A DNA stretch of 30,673 nucleotides from Candidatus Planktophila sp. (GCA_030832135.1 JAURJS010000062.1:1-30673); one strand, 5' to 3'. Positions 13,266 through 22,032 are shown, counted from the stretch's first letter. Notes: generated by a model from the letters alone, not told the origin. Program-made: numbers and translations.

Positions 13266-14618
13266 TTAAAGAGTTGCAAGAATCGCTTCGATATCGCTGA
13301 CATTTGTCCACGGATTTACGATGGCAAAGCGCAATATTGGTAGGCCCTTATCTGTCGATGGCGTGACAAAGCCGATCTGATCTTCAAGTAACTTATCTGA
13401 CCAGGCTTTGTAATCTGCCATCGTCCATCCCTTGCGGGTGAAGGCGACGATAGAGAGGTTTGGTTCACGTAAAAGCTCTAAGTTGGGATGTGCTTTCACG
13501 GCATCTGCCGCCATGCGTGCAGTCTCCATTGTCTTGGCAACTGCGTCGCTATATGCCTTAGTGCCATGGGCTGCCAATGAGAACCATAAAGGCAAGCCAC
13601 GTGTTCTGCGGGTGAGCTGAATTGCATAGTCAGATGGGTTGAATTCATCTGATTCAGTAAGCGCATCTAAATAACCTGCATGTTGAGTATGTGCCTCGCG
13701 GCCAATTTCTGATTTGCGATAGATAAGTGCGCAGACATCGTATGGTGCAAAGAGCCACTTATGAGGATCGACGATAAATGAATCAGCCTTCTCCACACCA
13801 GCAAAGAGTTTTCGAGTCTCTTCATGGGCAAGACCTGCAAGGCCATAGGCTCCATCAACGTGGAACCAGATCTTATGGTTATTGGCGACCTCACCGACCG
13901 TTGGTAATTCATCGATAATTCCGAGGTTGGTGGTGCCTGCTGTTGCCACGATGGCGCAGATATCGCGATCTGGATTTTCTGTTCGATATAAATCAATCGC
14001 CTTCTTCACATCAGCTCCGCGCATGACTCCATCTAGTTGCACTGGAACCTTAATGAGATCTACATCCATTACCTCTGTTGCAGATTGAATTGATGAGTGA
14101 GCCTCAGAAGAACATGCAACTGCCCAGCGCTTTACCTCAGGGTGTAGTCGGCGGGCCTCCTTACGAGCTGCAACAAGTGCAGAGAGATTTCCAATTGTGC
14201 CGCCCTGAACAAATACGCCACCGGCGCTCTCTGGAAGTCCTGCAAGATCTGCAAGCCATCGAAGAGTTTGATTCTCAGCAAAGACAGCGCCAGCTCCTTC
14301 AAGCCAAGATCCGCCATAGAGCGCAGATGCACCTACGACAAGATCAAAGAGGTTTGCAAGCTCTGATGGAGCAGATGGGATGAATGCGAGATAGCGAGGG
14401 TGATCTGTTGAGATGCAGGCAGGTGCAAGAGTCTGGGTAAAGAGCTGGAGAGTCTCGCTTCCGCCTAAACCAGCCTCTGTAATGGTGTTGCCCACAAGAG
14501 AGAAGAGCTCAGCTTCAGACTTTGGTCCATCAAGGGGAGGGTTATCTTTTAGGCGAGTCAGCGAGTACTCAAGAATTTCTTGAGCAACCTTCTCGATCTC
14601 TGGTGTGAACTCATGCAT
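13266..14618 (-). CDS. PLP-dependent group II decarboxylase (aromatic amino acid / glutamate / diaminobutyrate type)
   Basis: 450 residues, fold type I. The N-terminal SLVGNTITEAG and HPRYLAFIPS regions are family-typical. VQGGTIGNLSALVAARKEA (137-155) binds the PLP phosphate, HVDGAYG (253-259) holds the Asp that contacts the PLP nitrogen, and DPHKWLF (284-290) holds the Schiff-base Lys287. Members decarboxylate aromatic amino acids, glutamate or 2,4-diaminobutyrate, and sequence alone does not tell which. If glutamate, it would produce GABA for the aminotransferase at 18022. Its start is supported by TAGACT 6 nt upstream. It abuts speB tail to tail with no terminator. Confidence 0.87.
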   Translation of the reverse strand: MHEFTPEIEKVAQEILEYSLTRLKDNPPLDGPKSEAELFSLVGNTITEAGLGGSETLQLFTQTLAPACISTDHPRYLAFIPSAPSELANLFDLVVGASALYGGSWLEGAGAVFAENQTLRWLADLAGLPESAGGVFVQGGTIGNLSALVAARKEARRLHPEVKRWAVACSSEAHSSIQSATEVMDVDLIKVPVQLDGVMRGADVKKAIDLYRTENPDRDICAIVATAGTTNLGIIDELPTVGEVANNHKIWFHVDGAYGLAGLAHEETRKLFAGVEKADSFIVDPHKWLFAPYDVCALIYRKSEIGREAHTQHAGYLDALTESDEFNPSDYAIQLTRRTRGLPLWFSLAAHGTKAYSDAVAKTMETARMAADAVKAHPNLELLREPNLSIVAFTRKGWTMADYKAWSDKLLEDQIGFVTPSTDKGLPILRFAIVNPWTNVSDIEAILATL

Positions 14619-14624
14619 GCCGGG

Positions 14625-14630
14625 AGTCTA
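14625..14630 (-). promoter_or_regulatory. -10 box of a leaderless promoter for the group II decarboxylase
   Basis: TAGACT on the minus strand, 6 nt before ATG at 14618. Confidence 0.6.
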
Positions 14631-14661
14631 GGACACCCGGCGCGCATATGTCAGCGTTGAA

Positions 14662-15246
14662 TTAGAGGGTAAAGCGTGGGTATTCGTCGGTCACCATAAG
14701 GAGTGCGTAACCGTAGATGCGATTCCAGAACGAAATTATTCCGAGGATGTAGTCAAGAGCCCACTTTGGATAGGTACCGGTGGACCAGGTATTAATCCAT
14801 GCAATAAATGTGACGAACATGGCGCCTACCGTGTAGATCAAGCCCACGATGACAAGTGGAATAACAAAGATCAACTTAAAGATCTGCAGAATGCGACCCA
14901 ACTTCTTGCCGCCTTCAACATCGGGAAGAATCACTGCAATTTTTGGGTTGCGCTCAATCGATGGGTAGTCATCTGTGAGAAGCAGGACATATGCATTGAA
15001 GCGAGTCTGTAGCTCAAGAAGCGCATGATTAAAGTTGAGAATATAACTTGGGTATTTGCCGGTGAAGACAATTGCTAAGAGCGTTGGGACTACCAAGAAG
15101 CCACTTGTCCAGCCCCAGTGCGCGACCTCTGTGAAGGCTGCGATAAAGAGGACGACGGGAACGGCCAAGATGCCACGCCAGAAGACGGTCTTCTTATCGC
15201 GATTCTCTAATTGGTATTCGATGATAGTTTCAATTTGATTGCTCAT
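14662..15246 (-). CDS. DUF4389 domain membrane protein
   Basis: 194 residues from ATG 15246 (MSNQIETIIEYQ). A longer TTG frame to 15294 is rejected because TACAAT lies exactly 6 nt before this ATG. There are four membrane helices, two near 25-60 and two near 120-150, plus an amphipathic end. A duplicated module is visible: TGKYPSYILNFNHALLELQTRFNAYVLLLTDDYP and TGTYPKWALDYILGIISFWNRIYGYALLMVTDEYP. Each has the G-x-[YP]-P ... R-x-x-x-Y-x-x-L-x-T-D-[DE]-Y-P pattern of DUF4389. Function unknown. It is divergent from the SDR gene at 15295. Confidence 0.85.
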   Translation of the reverse strand: MSNQIETIIEYQLENRDKKTVFWRGILAVPVVLFIAAFTEVAHWGWTSGFLVVPTLLAIVFTGKYPSYILNFNHALLELQTRFNAYVLLLTDDYPSIERNPKIAVILPDVEGGKKLGRILQIFKLIFVIPLVIVGLIYTVGAMFVTFIAWINTWSTGTYPKWALDYILGIISFWNRIYGYALLMVTDEYPRFTL

Positions 15247-15252
15247 GCGGGA

Positions 15253-15258
15253 ATTGTA
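15253..15258 (-). promoter_or_regulatory. -10 box of a leaderless promoter for the DUF4389 gene
   Basis: TACAAT on the minus strand, 6 nt before ATG at 15246, back to back with the SDR promoter. Confidence 0.6.
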
Positions 15259-15282
15259 TTCCTCTTGTCGCCTCTTTATCGT

Positions 15283-15288
15283 TATCCT
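15283..15288 (+). promoter_or_regulatory. -10 box of a leaderless promoter for the SDR-GNAT pair
   Basis: TATCCT, 6 nt before ATG at 15295. Confidence 0.55.
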
Positions 15289-15294
15289 TAGCAA

Positions 15295-16047
15295 ATGCCA
15301 TCACTCAAATATGCCCTCGTTACTGGTGCCAGTAGCGGAATAGGTGCAGCCACAGTTAAATCACTCATCGGCGATGGCTTTTCCATAATTGCAACAGCTC
15401 GCCGCGGAGATCGTTTAGAGGCCCTCGCTGCAGAAAATAGCGGCGTTGAAATATTTCCGGCGGATTTGACCAGCGCATCAGATGTTGCAGCCCTTGCAGC
15501 TTTCTGCGCAGATAAGCAGGTAGAGGTACTTGTCAATTGTGCTGGTGGCGCATTTGATGCTGCCACCGTACTCGATGGCGATCCAGAACTCTGGGCTAAG
15601 ACATATGAGGTGAACGTCATTGGGACTCTTCGAGTCACGCAGGCAATTACGCCACAGATGATTGAGCGCGGCAAGGGCCACATCGTCATTATCACCTCGA
15701 CCGCAGGTCACCGTGCCTATGAGAATGGTGGAAGTTATGTCGCAGCGAAATTTGCTGAGACATCACTTGCTCACACCCTTCGCCTTGAGCTCAATGGAAC
15801 TCCTATCCGCATTACTGAAATTGCGCCAGGTATGGTCAAGACAGATGAATTTGCAGTCAATCGATTTGCTGGTGACACCGCTAAGGCGGCAAAGGTCTAT
15901 GAAGGCGTTGCCGCACCACTCACTGCAGACGATGTTGCAGAATCAATTCGTTGGTCGGTCGCTCTGCCTGAACATTTCAATGTCGACAGCATGGTCATTC
16001 GCCCAGTGGCACAAGCTGCAAACCATAAGGTTTATCGCACGCCATGA
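15295..16047 (+). CDS. Short-chain dehydrogenase/reductase (classical SDR, YdfG-like)
   Basis: 250 residues, classical SDR length. The cofactor site TGASSGIG is at 10-17, ATARR at 33-37 suggests NADP preference, and NCAGG is at 81-85. The catalytic triad is S135 (ITSTAGH), Y148 and K152 (YVAAK). The ending (ADDVAESIRW ... RPVAQ) resembles YdfG-type 3-hydroxy acid/serine dehydrogenases, which oxidise L-serine or 3-hydroxy acids or reduce malonic semialdehyde. The true substrate is not known. The stop overlaps the next gene's start (ATGA), indicating coupling with the acetyltransferase. Confidence 0.88.
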   Translation: MPSLKYALVTGASSGIGAATVKSLIGDGFSIIATARRGDRLEALAAENSGVEIFPADLTSASDVAALAAFCADKQVEVLVNCAGGAFDAATVLDGDPELWAKTYEVNVIGTLRVTQAITPQMIERGKGHIVIITSTAGHRAYENGGSYVAAKFAETSLAHTLRLELNGTPIRITEIAPGMVKTDEFAVNRFAGDTAKAAKVYEGVAAPLTADDVAESIRWSVALPEHFNVDSMVIRPVAQAANHKVYRTP

Positions 16048-16517
16048 CCGTGAGCTTAAGAGCTTATCGCGATGATGAGTTTGAACGTATTTGTGAGATT
16101 CGTGGAATAGATAACCAAGAGTGGCGCGATCGTTTCCGCAAGAGATTTGATAAATCCGGCGATTGGGATGATCACTATCTCCACTTTGCAATCGACTTAG
16201 ATGGCGAGGTCATCGGAGATCTCCAACTACGTCGATGCGATATGACAAGGCCTGATGGTGCGCTCGAGCTTGGTTTAGAGATAGCTCCGGAATTACGTGG
16301 AAAAGGATTGGGTAGTGCAGCGCTCATCGCTGCCGCCCATTATGCATTTAGCAATGGCGCCCATCGCATTGAGGGCTCCACTGAAGAGGGTAATACAGCG
16401 ATGCGCAGAGCCTTTGAAAAGGCAGGCTGGAGATTTGAAGGTGTTTTAAAAGCGCTCTTTATCGAAGATGGTCTGCCACACGATTATTACTCGTATGCAA
16501 TTACAAAATTTGATTAG
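16044..16517 (+). CDS. GNAT family N-acetyltransferase (RimJ/RimL-like)
   Basis: 157 residues, one GNAT domain. LELGLEIAPELRGKGLGSAAL carries the acetyl-CoA pyrophosphate-binding R/Q-x-x-G-x-G/A loop (RGKGLG). It is followed by a helix and the NTAMRRAFEKAGWRFEGVL segment typical of RimJ/RimL-like members. These acetylate protein N-termini, amino acids or amines; the acceptor is unknown. It is translationally coupled to the SDR through ATGA. Its TAG overlaps the TAA of the convergent decarboxylase. Confidence 0.87.
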   Translation: MTVSLRAYRDDEFERICEIRGIDNQEWRDRFRKRFDKSGDWDDHYLHFAIDLDGEVIGDLQLRRCDMTRPDGALELGLEIAPELRGKGLGSAALIAAAHYAFSNGAHRIEGSTEEGNTAMRRAFEKAGWRFEGVLKALFIEDGLPHDYYSYAITKFD

Positions 16518-17950
16518 CCTTTAACGACTACCCGATATTGCAAGAGCGTTGGATCGGTTGCATATGCAATGCGAACCCCAGCATCCTTAGAAGCCTTTAG
16601 TCCTTCCAAAATCTGTTCAGTAAGAACTTCACCAGGTGCAACAACTGCAACTCCTGGTGGGTAGGGTGCAATGAGATCTGCCGAGATGCGCCCCTGTGCA
16701 TCTTGCGCTGAGACCATCTCTGTCTTTGCGAAGTAGGCATCGCGCATGGAGATTCCACGAGTAGGCACAACCGACCAGCTTAAAGCTGTGGCGCTGGCGC
16801 GTCGTTGCTCTTGGCGCTTCTTAAGAATAGGGATTAATGTATCGGCCAGTTTTTCAAAGTCGCTTGCAGAATCAGCAAGCGTTGCGAGGAAGACGATGGT
16901 GTCTCGATCTGCCATCTCAACGCGAATACCTGCCGCTTGTAGATCTCGTTCGATCTCCACGCCCGATGCTCCCAGCTGCTGAACTCGCAAAACTATCTTT
17001 GATGGATCAAAGCGTCTGGCTGGAAAGTCACTGGGATAGAGAAAGATCGGAAGTGCAAACTCTGCCTGCACCGTCTCCTTAAACTGTGCAACATTGGCAA
17101 GGAGTCCGGAGTTGAGTTCTTCACCGCGGCTCTGAAGTAAAGCGCGCACGCCATCGATTGATGCAAGTGGAGCTCCGGCAGGAGAGGTGGTGTGTGTAGT
17201 TTCAAAGCTCTGTTCAATACGATCAAGGTTGAGGTATTTACCTTGCGCCAACAAGAGTGCAGAGGCGCTGTAACCAGGAAGGGCCTTATGCACGCTGGTA
17301 ATGAGGGCATCGGCTCCAAGTTGGAGGGCGTGGCGAGGAAGATCTGGATGGAATCCAAAGTGGCCTCCCCATGCTGCATCGAGAATAACCGGGACAGATT
17401 TCTTATGAGCTGCTGCAATTAAAACTGGAAGGTCGGAGATTGTTCCCAGATATCCAGGTTCGGTTAAGAGGACTGCGATGGGATCTTCAAGGAGCGCCTG
17501 CTCAAGTTGCGCTATTCCAATTCCGATCGGAACTCCGGTTGCTTCATCGATATCAGGTGACATCCAGACCGGCTCTAAACCTGCGAGCACGAGCGCACTT
17601 AAGATCGAACGGTGAGCAGTGCGCGAAACGGCAACTTTCTCACCGGGAGCACCCAGTGCGAGAACAATCGCCTGGTTGGCATGGGTCGATCCACCAGTTG
17701 AAAAACGTGCATAGTCTGCGCCCCATAAATCAGCGGCTAACTTCTCTGCTTTCTTAAGTGTCTGGTTGGTTAACTTAATTTCATCGAGGCCGCCATAGAG
17801 AGGTGTATCGCTATCGACAACAGCTCCGAGGCCGGCATCAAGTCGTGAGGCCTTCTGCTTATGTCCTGGGATTGTGAAGGGAGTGCGGGCGCTCTCAAAG
17901 TAAGAGAGGTATGCATCAAGGAGAGGTGCACTGTCACGTAGGTCACTCAT
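16514..17950 (-). CDS. Orn/Lys/Arg decarboxylase family protein (Bacillus SpeA type)
   Basis: 478 residues from ATG 17950. The longer frame to 18091 is rejected because it would run into the divergent gabT gene and because TAGACT lies 7 nt before this ATG. Family marks are TPFTIPGHKQ near the N-terminus, DTPLYGGLDEI, FSTGGSTHANQAI (PLP phosphate loop), ILDAAWGGHFGFHP (Asp to PLP nitrogen) and ITSVHKALPGYS, where Lys222 forms the Schiff base. The N-terminal wing domain is absent and the small C-terminal domain is kept, as in Bacillus-type arginine decarboxylase. If it acts on arginine the product is agmatine, the substrate of SpeB. Lysine or ornithine cannot be excluded. Confidence 0.87.
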   Translation of the reverse strand: MSDLRDSAPLLDAYLSYFESARTPFTIPGHKQKASRLDAGLGAVVDSDTPLYGGLDEIKLTNQTLKKAEKLAADLWGADYARFSTGGSTHANQAIVLALGAPGEKVAVSRTAHRSILSALVLAGLEPVWMSPDIDEATGVPIGIGIAQLEQALLEDPIAVLLTEPGYLGTISDLPVLIAAAHKKSVPVILDAAWGGHFGFHPDLPRHALQLGADALITSVHKALPGYSASALLLAQGKYLNLDRIEQSFETTHTTSPAGAPLASIDGVRALLQSRGEELNSGLLANVAQFKETVQAEFALPIFLYPSDFPARRFDPSKIVLRVQQLGASGVEIERDLQAAGIRVEMADRDTIVFLATLADSASDFEKLADTLIPILKKRQEQRRASATALSWSVVPTRGISMRDAYFAKTEMVSAQDAQGRISADLIAPYPPGVAVVAPGEVLTEQILEGLKASKDAGVRIAYATDPTLLQYRVVVKG

Positions 17951-17957
17951 GGAGAGG

Positions 17958-17963
17958 AGTCTA
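17958..17963 (-). promoter_or_regulatory. -10 box of a leaderless promoter for the Orn/Lys/Arg decarboxylase
   Basis: TAGACT on the minus strand, 7 nt before ATG at 17950. The divergent gabT gene has the same hexamer 46 bp away, so the pair shares a 71-bp control region. Confidence 0.6.
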
Positions 17964-18009
17964 CTGGGCGATGAGTTGGTGTTGGGCTGGCGCACTATTT
18001 GTAAGGGTT

Positions 18010-18015
18010 TAGACT
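18010..18015 (+). promoter_or_regulatory. -10 box of a leaderless promoter for gabT
   Basis: TAGACT, 6 nt before ATG at 18022. Confidence 0.6.
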
Positions 18016-18021
18016 TATGCC

Positions 18022-19359
18022 ATGACTGAAAAACTCCCACAATCACGCCACTTGGCCACTGAGATTCCAGGGCCACTTTCAACTGCTGCAATGCAGCGTC
18101 GCAATGAGGCTGTATCTGGGGGACTAGGAACTGCGATTCCCGTCATTATTAAGCGTGCATCTGATGCCATCCTTGAAGATATCGATGGCAACCGCATCAT
18201 CGATCTCGGTGCCGGTATCGGTGTAGTCAACGTTGGAAATGCTGCTCCGCTTGTTGTGCAGCGCGTCCAGGAAGCTGTCGCTGCATTCACACATACAAAC
18301 TTTACGACAGCTCCATATATGGGCTACATCGAAGTATGTGAGGCCCTCAACCGTTTAACACCAGGTGATTTTAAAAAGAAGTCGGTCTTGCAGAACTCAG
18401 GTGCTGAGGCGGTAGAGAATGCAATCAAGATTGCACGCCATTACACAAAGCGTCCAGCAATCGTTGTCTTTGAACATGCCTATCACGGCCGCACCAACCT
18501 CACTATGGCGCTGACTGCAAAGAACGTTCCATATAAGGAAGGTTTTGGCCCATTTGCAAACGAGATCTATCGCATGCCAATGCCGTACTCATATCGCTGG
18601 ATTGGCGATCAGGCAACCATTACTGAAGATGCGCTCAAGATGGTCACAACGAAGATTGAGAAAGAGATTGGTGCACATAACGTTGCAGCAATCATCATTG
18701 AGCCAATCCAGGGTGAGGGCGGCTTTATCGTTCCACCTCAGGGATTCCTCCCAGGTCTTTCCAAGTATGCAACAGAGAATAAGATTGTATTTATCGCAGA
18801 TGAAGTTCAATCTGGCTTTGCTCGCACCGGTGATTACTTTGCCGTTAACCATGAGAATGTCATCCCAGATATGGTGGTGACGGCCAAGGGAATTGCAGGT
18901 GGACTTCCACTCGCAGCTGTCACAGCGCGTGCTGAGATTATGGATTCATCCCATATCGGTGGCCTCGGTGGCACTTATGGTGGCAATCCGATTGCATGTG
19001 CTGCAGCTCTTGCCGCAATTGAAATTATCGAAGGGGAGAAGCTCGTTGAGCGCGCTCGCCACCTCGGTGAGATTCTCACTACCGAATTGAAGGCGATTGC
19101 TGCAAAGCATCCTGAGATCGGTGAGATTCGCGGACGCGGAGCGATGATTGCAATCGAACTCGTGAAGGCTGGTACAAAGGATCCAAATCCAGAGCTGATG
19201 GGCAAGGTCATTAAGTACTGTCAGAGCAAGGGCGTCTTGATCCTCACTGCAGGTTCATATGGAAATGTCATTCGCTTCTTGCCACCACTGGTCATCACCG
19301 ACGAACTTCTTAAGGATGCGCTGAGCGTTCTCGCCGAAGCCTTCGACTCTGTCGCCTAA
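18022..19359 (+). CDS. gabT: 4-aminobutyrate (GABA) aminotransferase, class III
   Basis: 445 residues, the usual GabT length. NSGAEAVENAIKIAR (125-139) makes the PLP phosphate site and HAYHGRTNLTMALT (152-165) is characteristic of GabT. IIIEPIQGEGGF is at 224-235, IADEVQSGFARTG (258-270) holds the PLP-contacting Asp260, and TAKGIAGGLPLAAV holds the Schiff-base Lys289. It transfers the amino group of GABA to 2-oxoglutarate, giving succinic semialdehyde and glutamate. Close relatives use 5-aminovalerate or putrescine-derived amines. It fits as the outlet of an arginine-agmatine-putrescine-GABA route, although no putrescine oxidase or succinate-semialdehyde dehydrogenase is in the window. Confidence 0.92.
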   Translation: MTEKLPQSRHLATEIPGPLSTAAMQRRNEAVSGGLGTAIPVIIKRASDAILEDIDGNRIIDLGAGIGVVNVGNAAPLVVQRVQEAVAAFTHTNFTTAPYMGYIEVCEALNRLTPGDFKKKSVLQNSGAEAVENAIKIARHYTKRPAIVVFEHAYHGRTNLTMALTAKNVPYKEGFGPFANEIYRMPMPYSYRWIGDQATITEDALKMVTTKIEKEIGAHNVAAIIIEPIQGEGGFIVPPQGFLPGLSKYATENKIVFIADEVQSGFARTGDYFAVNHENVIPDMVVTAKGIAGGLPLAAVTARAEIMDSSHIGGLGGTYGGNPIACAAALAAIEIIEGEKLVERARHLGEILTTELKAIAAKHPEIGEIRGRGAMIAIELVKAGTKDPNPELMGKVIKYCQSKGVLILTAGSYGNVIRFLPPLVITDELLKDALSVLAEAFDSVA

Positions 19360-19370
19360 CTTCACCCTCT

Positions 19371-19396
19371 CAAATCACCCCACCTGGGGTGATTTG
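19371..19396. promoter_or_regulatory. Perfect inverted repeat, operator or RNA hairpin, between gabT and the LuxR-type regulator
   Basis: CAAATCACCCCA (19371-19382), CC, TGGGGTGATTTG (19385-19396): 12-bp perfect arms with a 2-nt centre. As RNA it is an 11-bp stem with an ACCU loop. No T-run follows (GCCTTCTCC), so it is a poor intrinsic terminator. A further half copy, TGGGTGATTT (19407-19416), touches the ATG at 19417. It could be an autoregulatory operator or a structure switch. Confidence 0.7.
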
Positions 19397-19416
19397 GCCT
19401 TCTCCATGGGTGATTT

Positions 19417-22011
19417 ATGCGAGAACCTTCACCTATGGCGGGTGAGAAAAATCTAGGGATTACCCTTTCACGCACCTTAATTCCTACCTTGCCGACCGGC
19501 TACCTCTCTCGAAAGCGTCTCTTTCCACTTCTTGAAAATGAAGCCGCTGGCACCACCTTTCTTATCGCCCCAGGTGGCTATGGAAAGAGTTCATTGGTTG
19601 CGGAGTGGGCTCAATATCAGAGCAAGGGCGTTATCTGGATGACAGTTGCCCAGGGTGACACCATCAATGAAATGTCGGCGATGTTGATCGCGGCAACTCA
19701 GCAAGTTCTTCCACAATTTGCCCCATGGTTTGAAAATGAACAGCCACTGCGACCAACTGAGGTTGTACGTCGCTGGGGCAATGAACTTCTTCACACCGGA
19801 AAAGAATTTGTCTTTGTTCTCGACAATCTGCGAAATGATGAATCGAAGGATGTCGATATTGCGGTGCAGCTGGTTGAGCAGTTCCCAACAAATATTCACT
19901 TTGTTGTTATTCGCCGTGAAGAAATTAAAGAGATCTATCCGACACTGGCATCTCGTGGAGCAATAAAAGTCATCACCCAGAATGAACTTCGCTTTACCGA
20001 AGAAGAAGTCGAACAATATGCAGTCAACTCATCTCTTGATCTCACTCCAGAGAATCGACGCGTCCTTATGGCAGCAAACGGTTGGCCATCAGCAACATCT
20101 CTACTGAGAGCGCATATTCAATCGAGTGACAGGGAAGTCGATTTAATTCAGGTCATGAGCTCTGAAAGTGAACCGCTAAGAGCGATGGCGATGGTGGTCA
20201 CACAGAAACTTGAAACGAGTGTCTATAAGACATGTAAACATCTCTCAGTTCTCGCAGATTTCACACTCGAGGATGCTGAAGTTGTCCTTGGCGATAAATT
20301 CTCTTTTGACCTGATCAATAGCATTGCTCAGCGGGGTGAAATCTTTAAGCCATCGCGAGATCCTCGAGGTGGATATAGCTTCTCGCCCATGGTCCGAGAA
20401 GTTTTCTTGGAAAACTTACGAAAGAAACCGGAAGTCAAAGCTGGAATACATAAGAGCTTGATTGCTCACTTTGAAAGAACAGGAAATGTGAGCGCAGCCA
20501 TTGATCATGCCTTCGAATCAGGCGATCAAGCAAAGATTCAAGAACTCTTTCCTGATGCTGCTCGAATGAAGCAGGCCGAAGGCAAGGGCGGAGACCTACT
20601 TCGCTGGGCAAGCTTTGCTGGAGATAGCTCTGTCGAAGGTGAGTTGAAGAAGTCGACGGTGAGAACGGCGGGATTTCTCACCGAACTCGACTTTAAAAGT
20701 GTTAAGAGTGAGGTTGCAAAGATTCAATCGCTGGCCCCATCTTCTGATTTGAAAGTCTTCTTCCTTCATTTTACTGAGGGAGCGCTCTCATATATTTATC
20801 TGACTACAGCTCGCTTTGCCGAGCTTGAAGGTGCTGTTATGCAAAGCAGGGCCGGAGAGGCAGATTGCTATCTAGGCTTTGATGATCAGATCAACATTCT
20901 TCGCAACCTCACGGTTAAGCGTTACATCTCGAATGAATCAGATGGCACTGAGCAGATGCATCTTTCTGCCCAAGAATTAGGAAAGAAGACCAAGCTTCTT
21001 ACCTCACATACTTTCTTGCTTTCAATTCAAGCGATGCATCTACATCAGCGCGGTGAATACAAGAGAGCGTTTGAGATCGCTTCAATCGCTTTAAGCCAGC
21101 ACCAAAAATATGGTTTTGTGGGAAATCATGGCCCCCTTGATGCAATGTTCGTGATGGCACGCTGCTTGTTGGAGTTTTCAAGACCTCAGGAAGCTCTCCC
21201 TATTCTTGAACAGATAAGAGCATTTGCCTACCAGTGGAAACAGTGGCATTGGTATATCGCCGCAGATAAGCACATTATCGAATTCCTTTCTTATAATCAG
21301 AACAATCGCGAAGCCCTGGAACGCGTGAAGAGAGCTAGAGATTTTGTCTCCTCTCTTGATATTGAAAATGGACTTGCAAACCTTGTTGATATTTGCGAAA
21401 TGCCAGTCCGTCGACGACTTCAAGATTTTGACCGATTGGAGAAATTAGTAAATCGCGCACCCAATACTCGGGATACTCAGCAATATCGCATGGCGGTAGA
21501 TGAATATCGGGGCCGCAAGTCTCTACTTGAGGATGCCAAACGATTACCTGAGAAGACGCCTCGAGATGTGATCTGGAAACACCTCATGGATGTCTCTCTC
21601 AATGTTGACTCAGAGAAGATTGCTATGGCAGCGATGCACCAGGCGCTCAAGGTTGGCGCCGAAGTTGGGGCTAAAGAGACCTTTCTTCGCCAGAGAGATG
21701 ACATGGCCAACTACATCATCAAGATTGCAAATGATTTCCCCACCATCTACAACGAGGAACTTGCGACTGCCATGGCAGAGCGCATGAGAGAGCGAGGTAA
21801 CTCAGTGAATGAAGGTCAGCAATCACTTACCAAGCGAGAATTGGAGATTCTGAGGCAGCTCTCGACCGGAAGAACCCTCACCGTTATTGCCGCAGAACTG
21901 CACATCTCCCAGAACACAATGAAGACCCACCTCAAGAACCTTTATCGCAAGATTGGCGCTGAAGGTCGCCACGATGCAGTGGAGAAGGCGAAGAGTTCTT
22001 TTCTCATCTAG
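19417..22011 (+). CDS. MalT-like (LAL-type) LuxR family transcriptional regulator with NTPase domain
   Basis: 864 residues. The N-terminal STAND-type NTPase carries Walker A APGGYGKSSL (51-60); a hydrophobic strand ending in FVFVLDNL fits Walker B. The middle part (about 340-790) is helical and TPR-like, as in MalT. The C-terminal LuxR helix-turn-helix starts near LTKRELEILRQLSTGRTLTVIAAELHISQNTMKTHLKNLYRKIG, with the usual LTxREL-E-I-L and N-T-x-K-x-H-x-x-x-I/L-Y-x-K-L/I. Such regulators bind a small inducer and ATP, oligomerise and activate promoters. The ligand is unknown; gabT directly upstream suggests an amine or GABA signal. The start may instead be ATG 19435. Neither has a clear Shine-Dalgarno or leaderless -10. 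Confidence 0.88.
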   Translation: MREPSPMAGEKNLGITLSRTLIPTLPTGYLSRKRLFPLLENEAAGTTFLIAPGGYGKSSLVAEWAQYQSKGVIWMTVAQGDTINEMSAMLIAATQQVLPQFAPWFENEQPLRPTEVVRRWGNELLHTGKEFVFVLDNLRNDESKDVDIAVQLVEQFPTNIHFVVIRREEIKEIYPTLASRGAIKVITQNELRFTEEEVEQYAVNSSLDLTPENRRVLMAANGWPSATSLLRAHIQSSDREVDLIQVMSSESEPLRAMAMVVTQKLETSVYKTCKHLSVLADFTLEDAEVVLGDKFSFDLINSIAQRGEIFKPSRDPRGGYSFSPMVREVFLENLRKKPEVKAGIHKSLIAHFERTGNVSAAIDHAFESGDQAKIQELFPDAARMKQAEGKGGDLLRWASFAGDSSVEGELKKSTVRTAGFLTELDFKSVKSEVAKIQSLAPSSDLKVFFLHFTEGALSYIYLTTARFAELEGAVMQSRAGEADCYLGFDDQINILRNLTVKRYISNESDGTEQMHLSAQELGKKTKLLTSHTFLLSIQAMHLHQRGEYKRAFEIASIALSQHQKYGFVGNHGPLDAMFVMARCLLEFSRPQEALPILEQIRAFAYQWKQWHWYIAADKHIIEFLSYNQNNREALERVKRARDFVSSLDIENGLANLVDICEMPVRRRLQDFDRLEKLVNRAPNTRDTQQYRMAVDEYRGRKSLLEDAKRLPEKTPRDVIWKHLMDVSLNVDSEKIAMAAMHQALKVGAEVGAKETFLRQRDDMANYIIKIANDFPTIYNEELATAMAERMRERGNSVNEGQQSLTKRELEILRQLSTGRTLTVIAAELHISQNTMKTHLKNLYRKIGAEGRHDAVEKAKSSFLI

Positions 22012-22032
22012 GAGATAAGTAATACTTGCGGG

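Noticed and set aside
18022..18091. N-terminal extension of the Orn/Lys/Arg decarboxylase to 18091
   Set aside because: It would overlap the divergent gabT start, and the extension lacks family similarity; TAGACT 7 nt before 17950 supports the shorter form.
19371..19396. Palindrome as the intrinsic terminator of gabT
   Set aside because: The stem is strong but no T-run follows, and a third half-copy beside the next start points to regulation instead.
22011..22032. AGGAG at 22011 as ribosome binding site of the GNAT gene
   Set aside because: The spacing to GTG 22033 is about 17 nt, too long; a leaderless start after TAATACT fits better.
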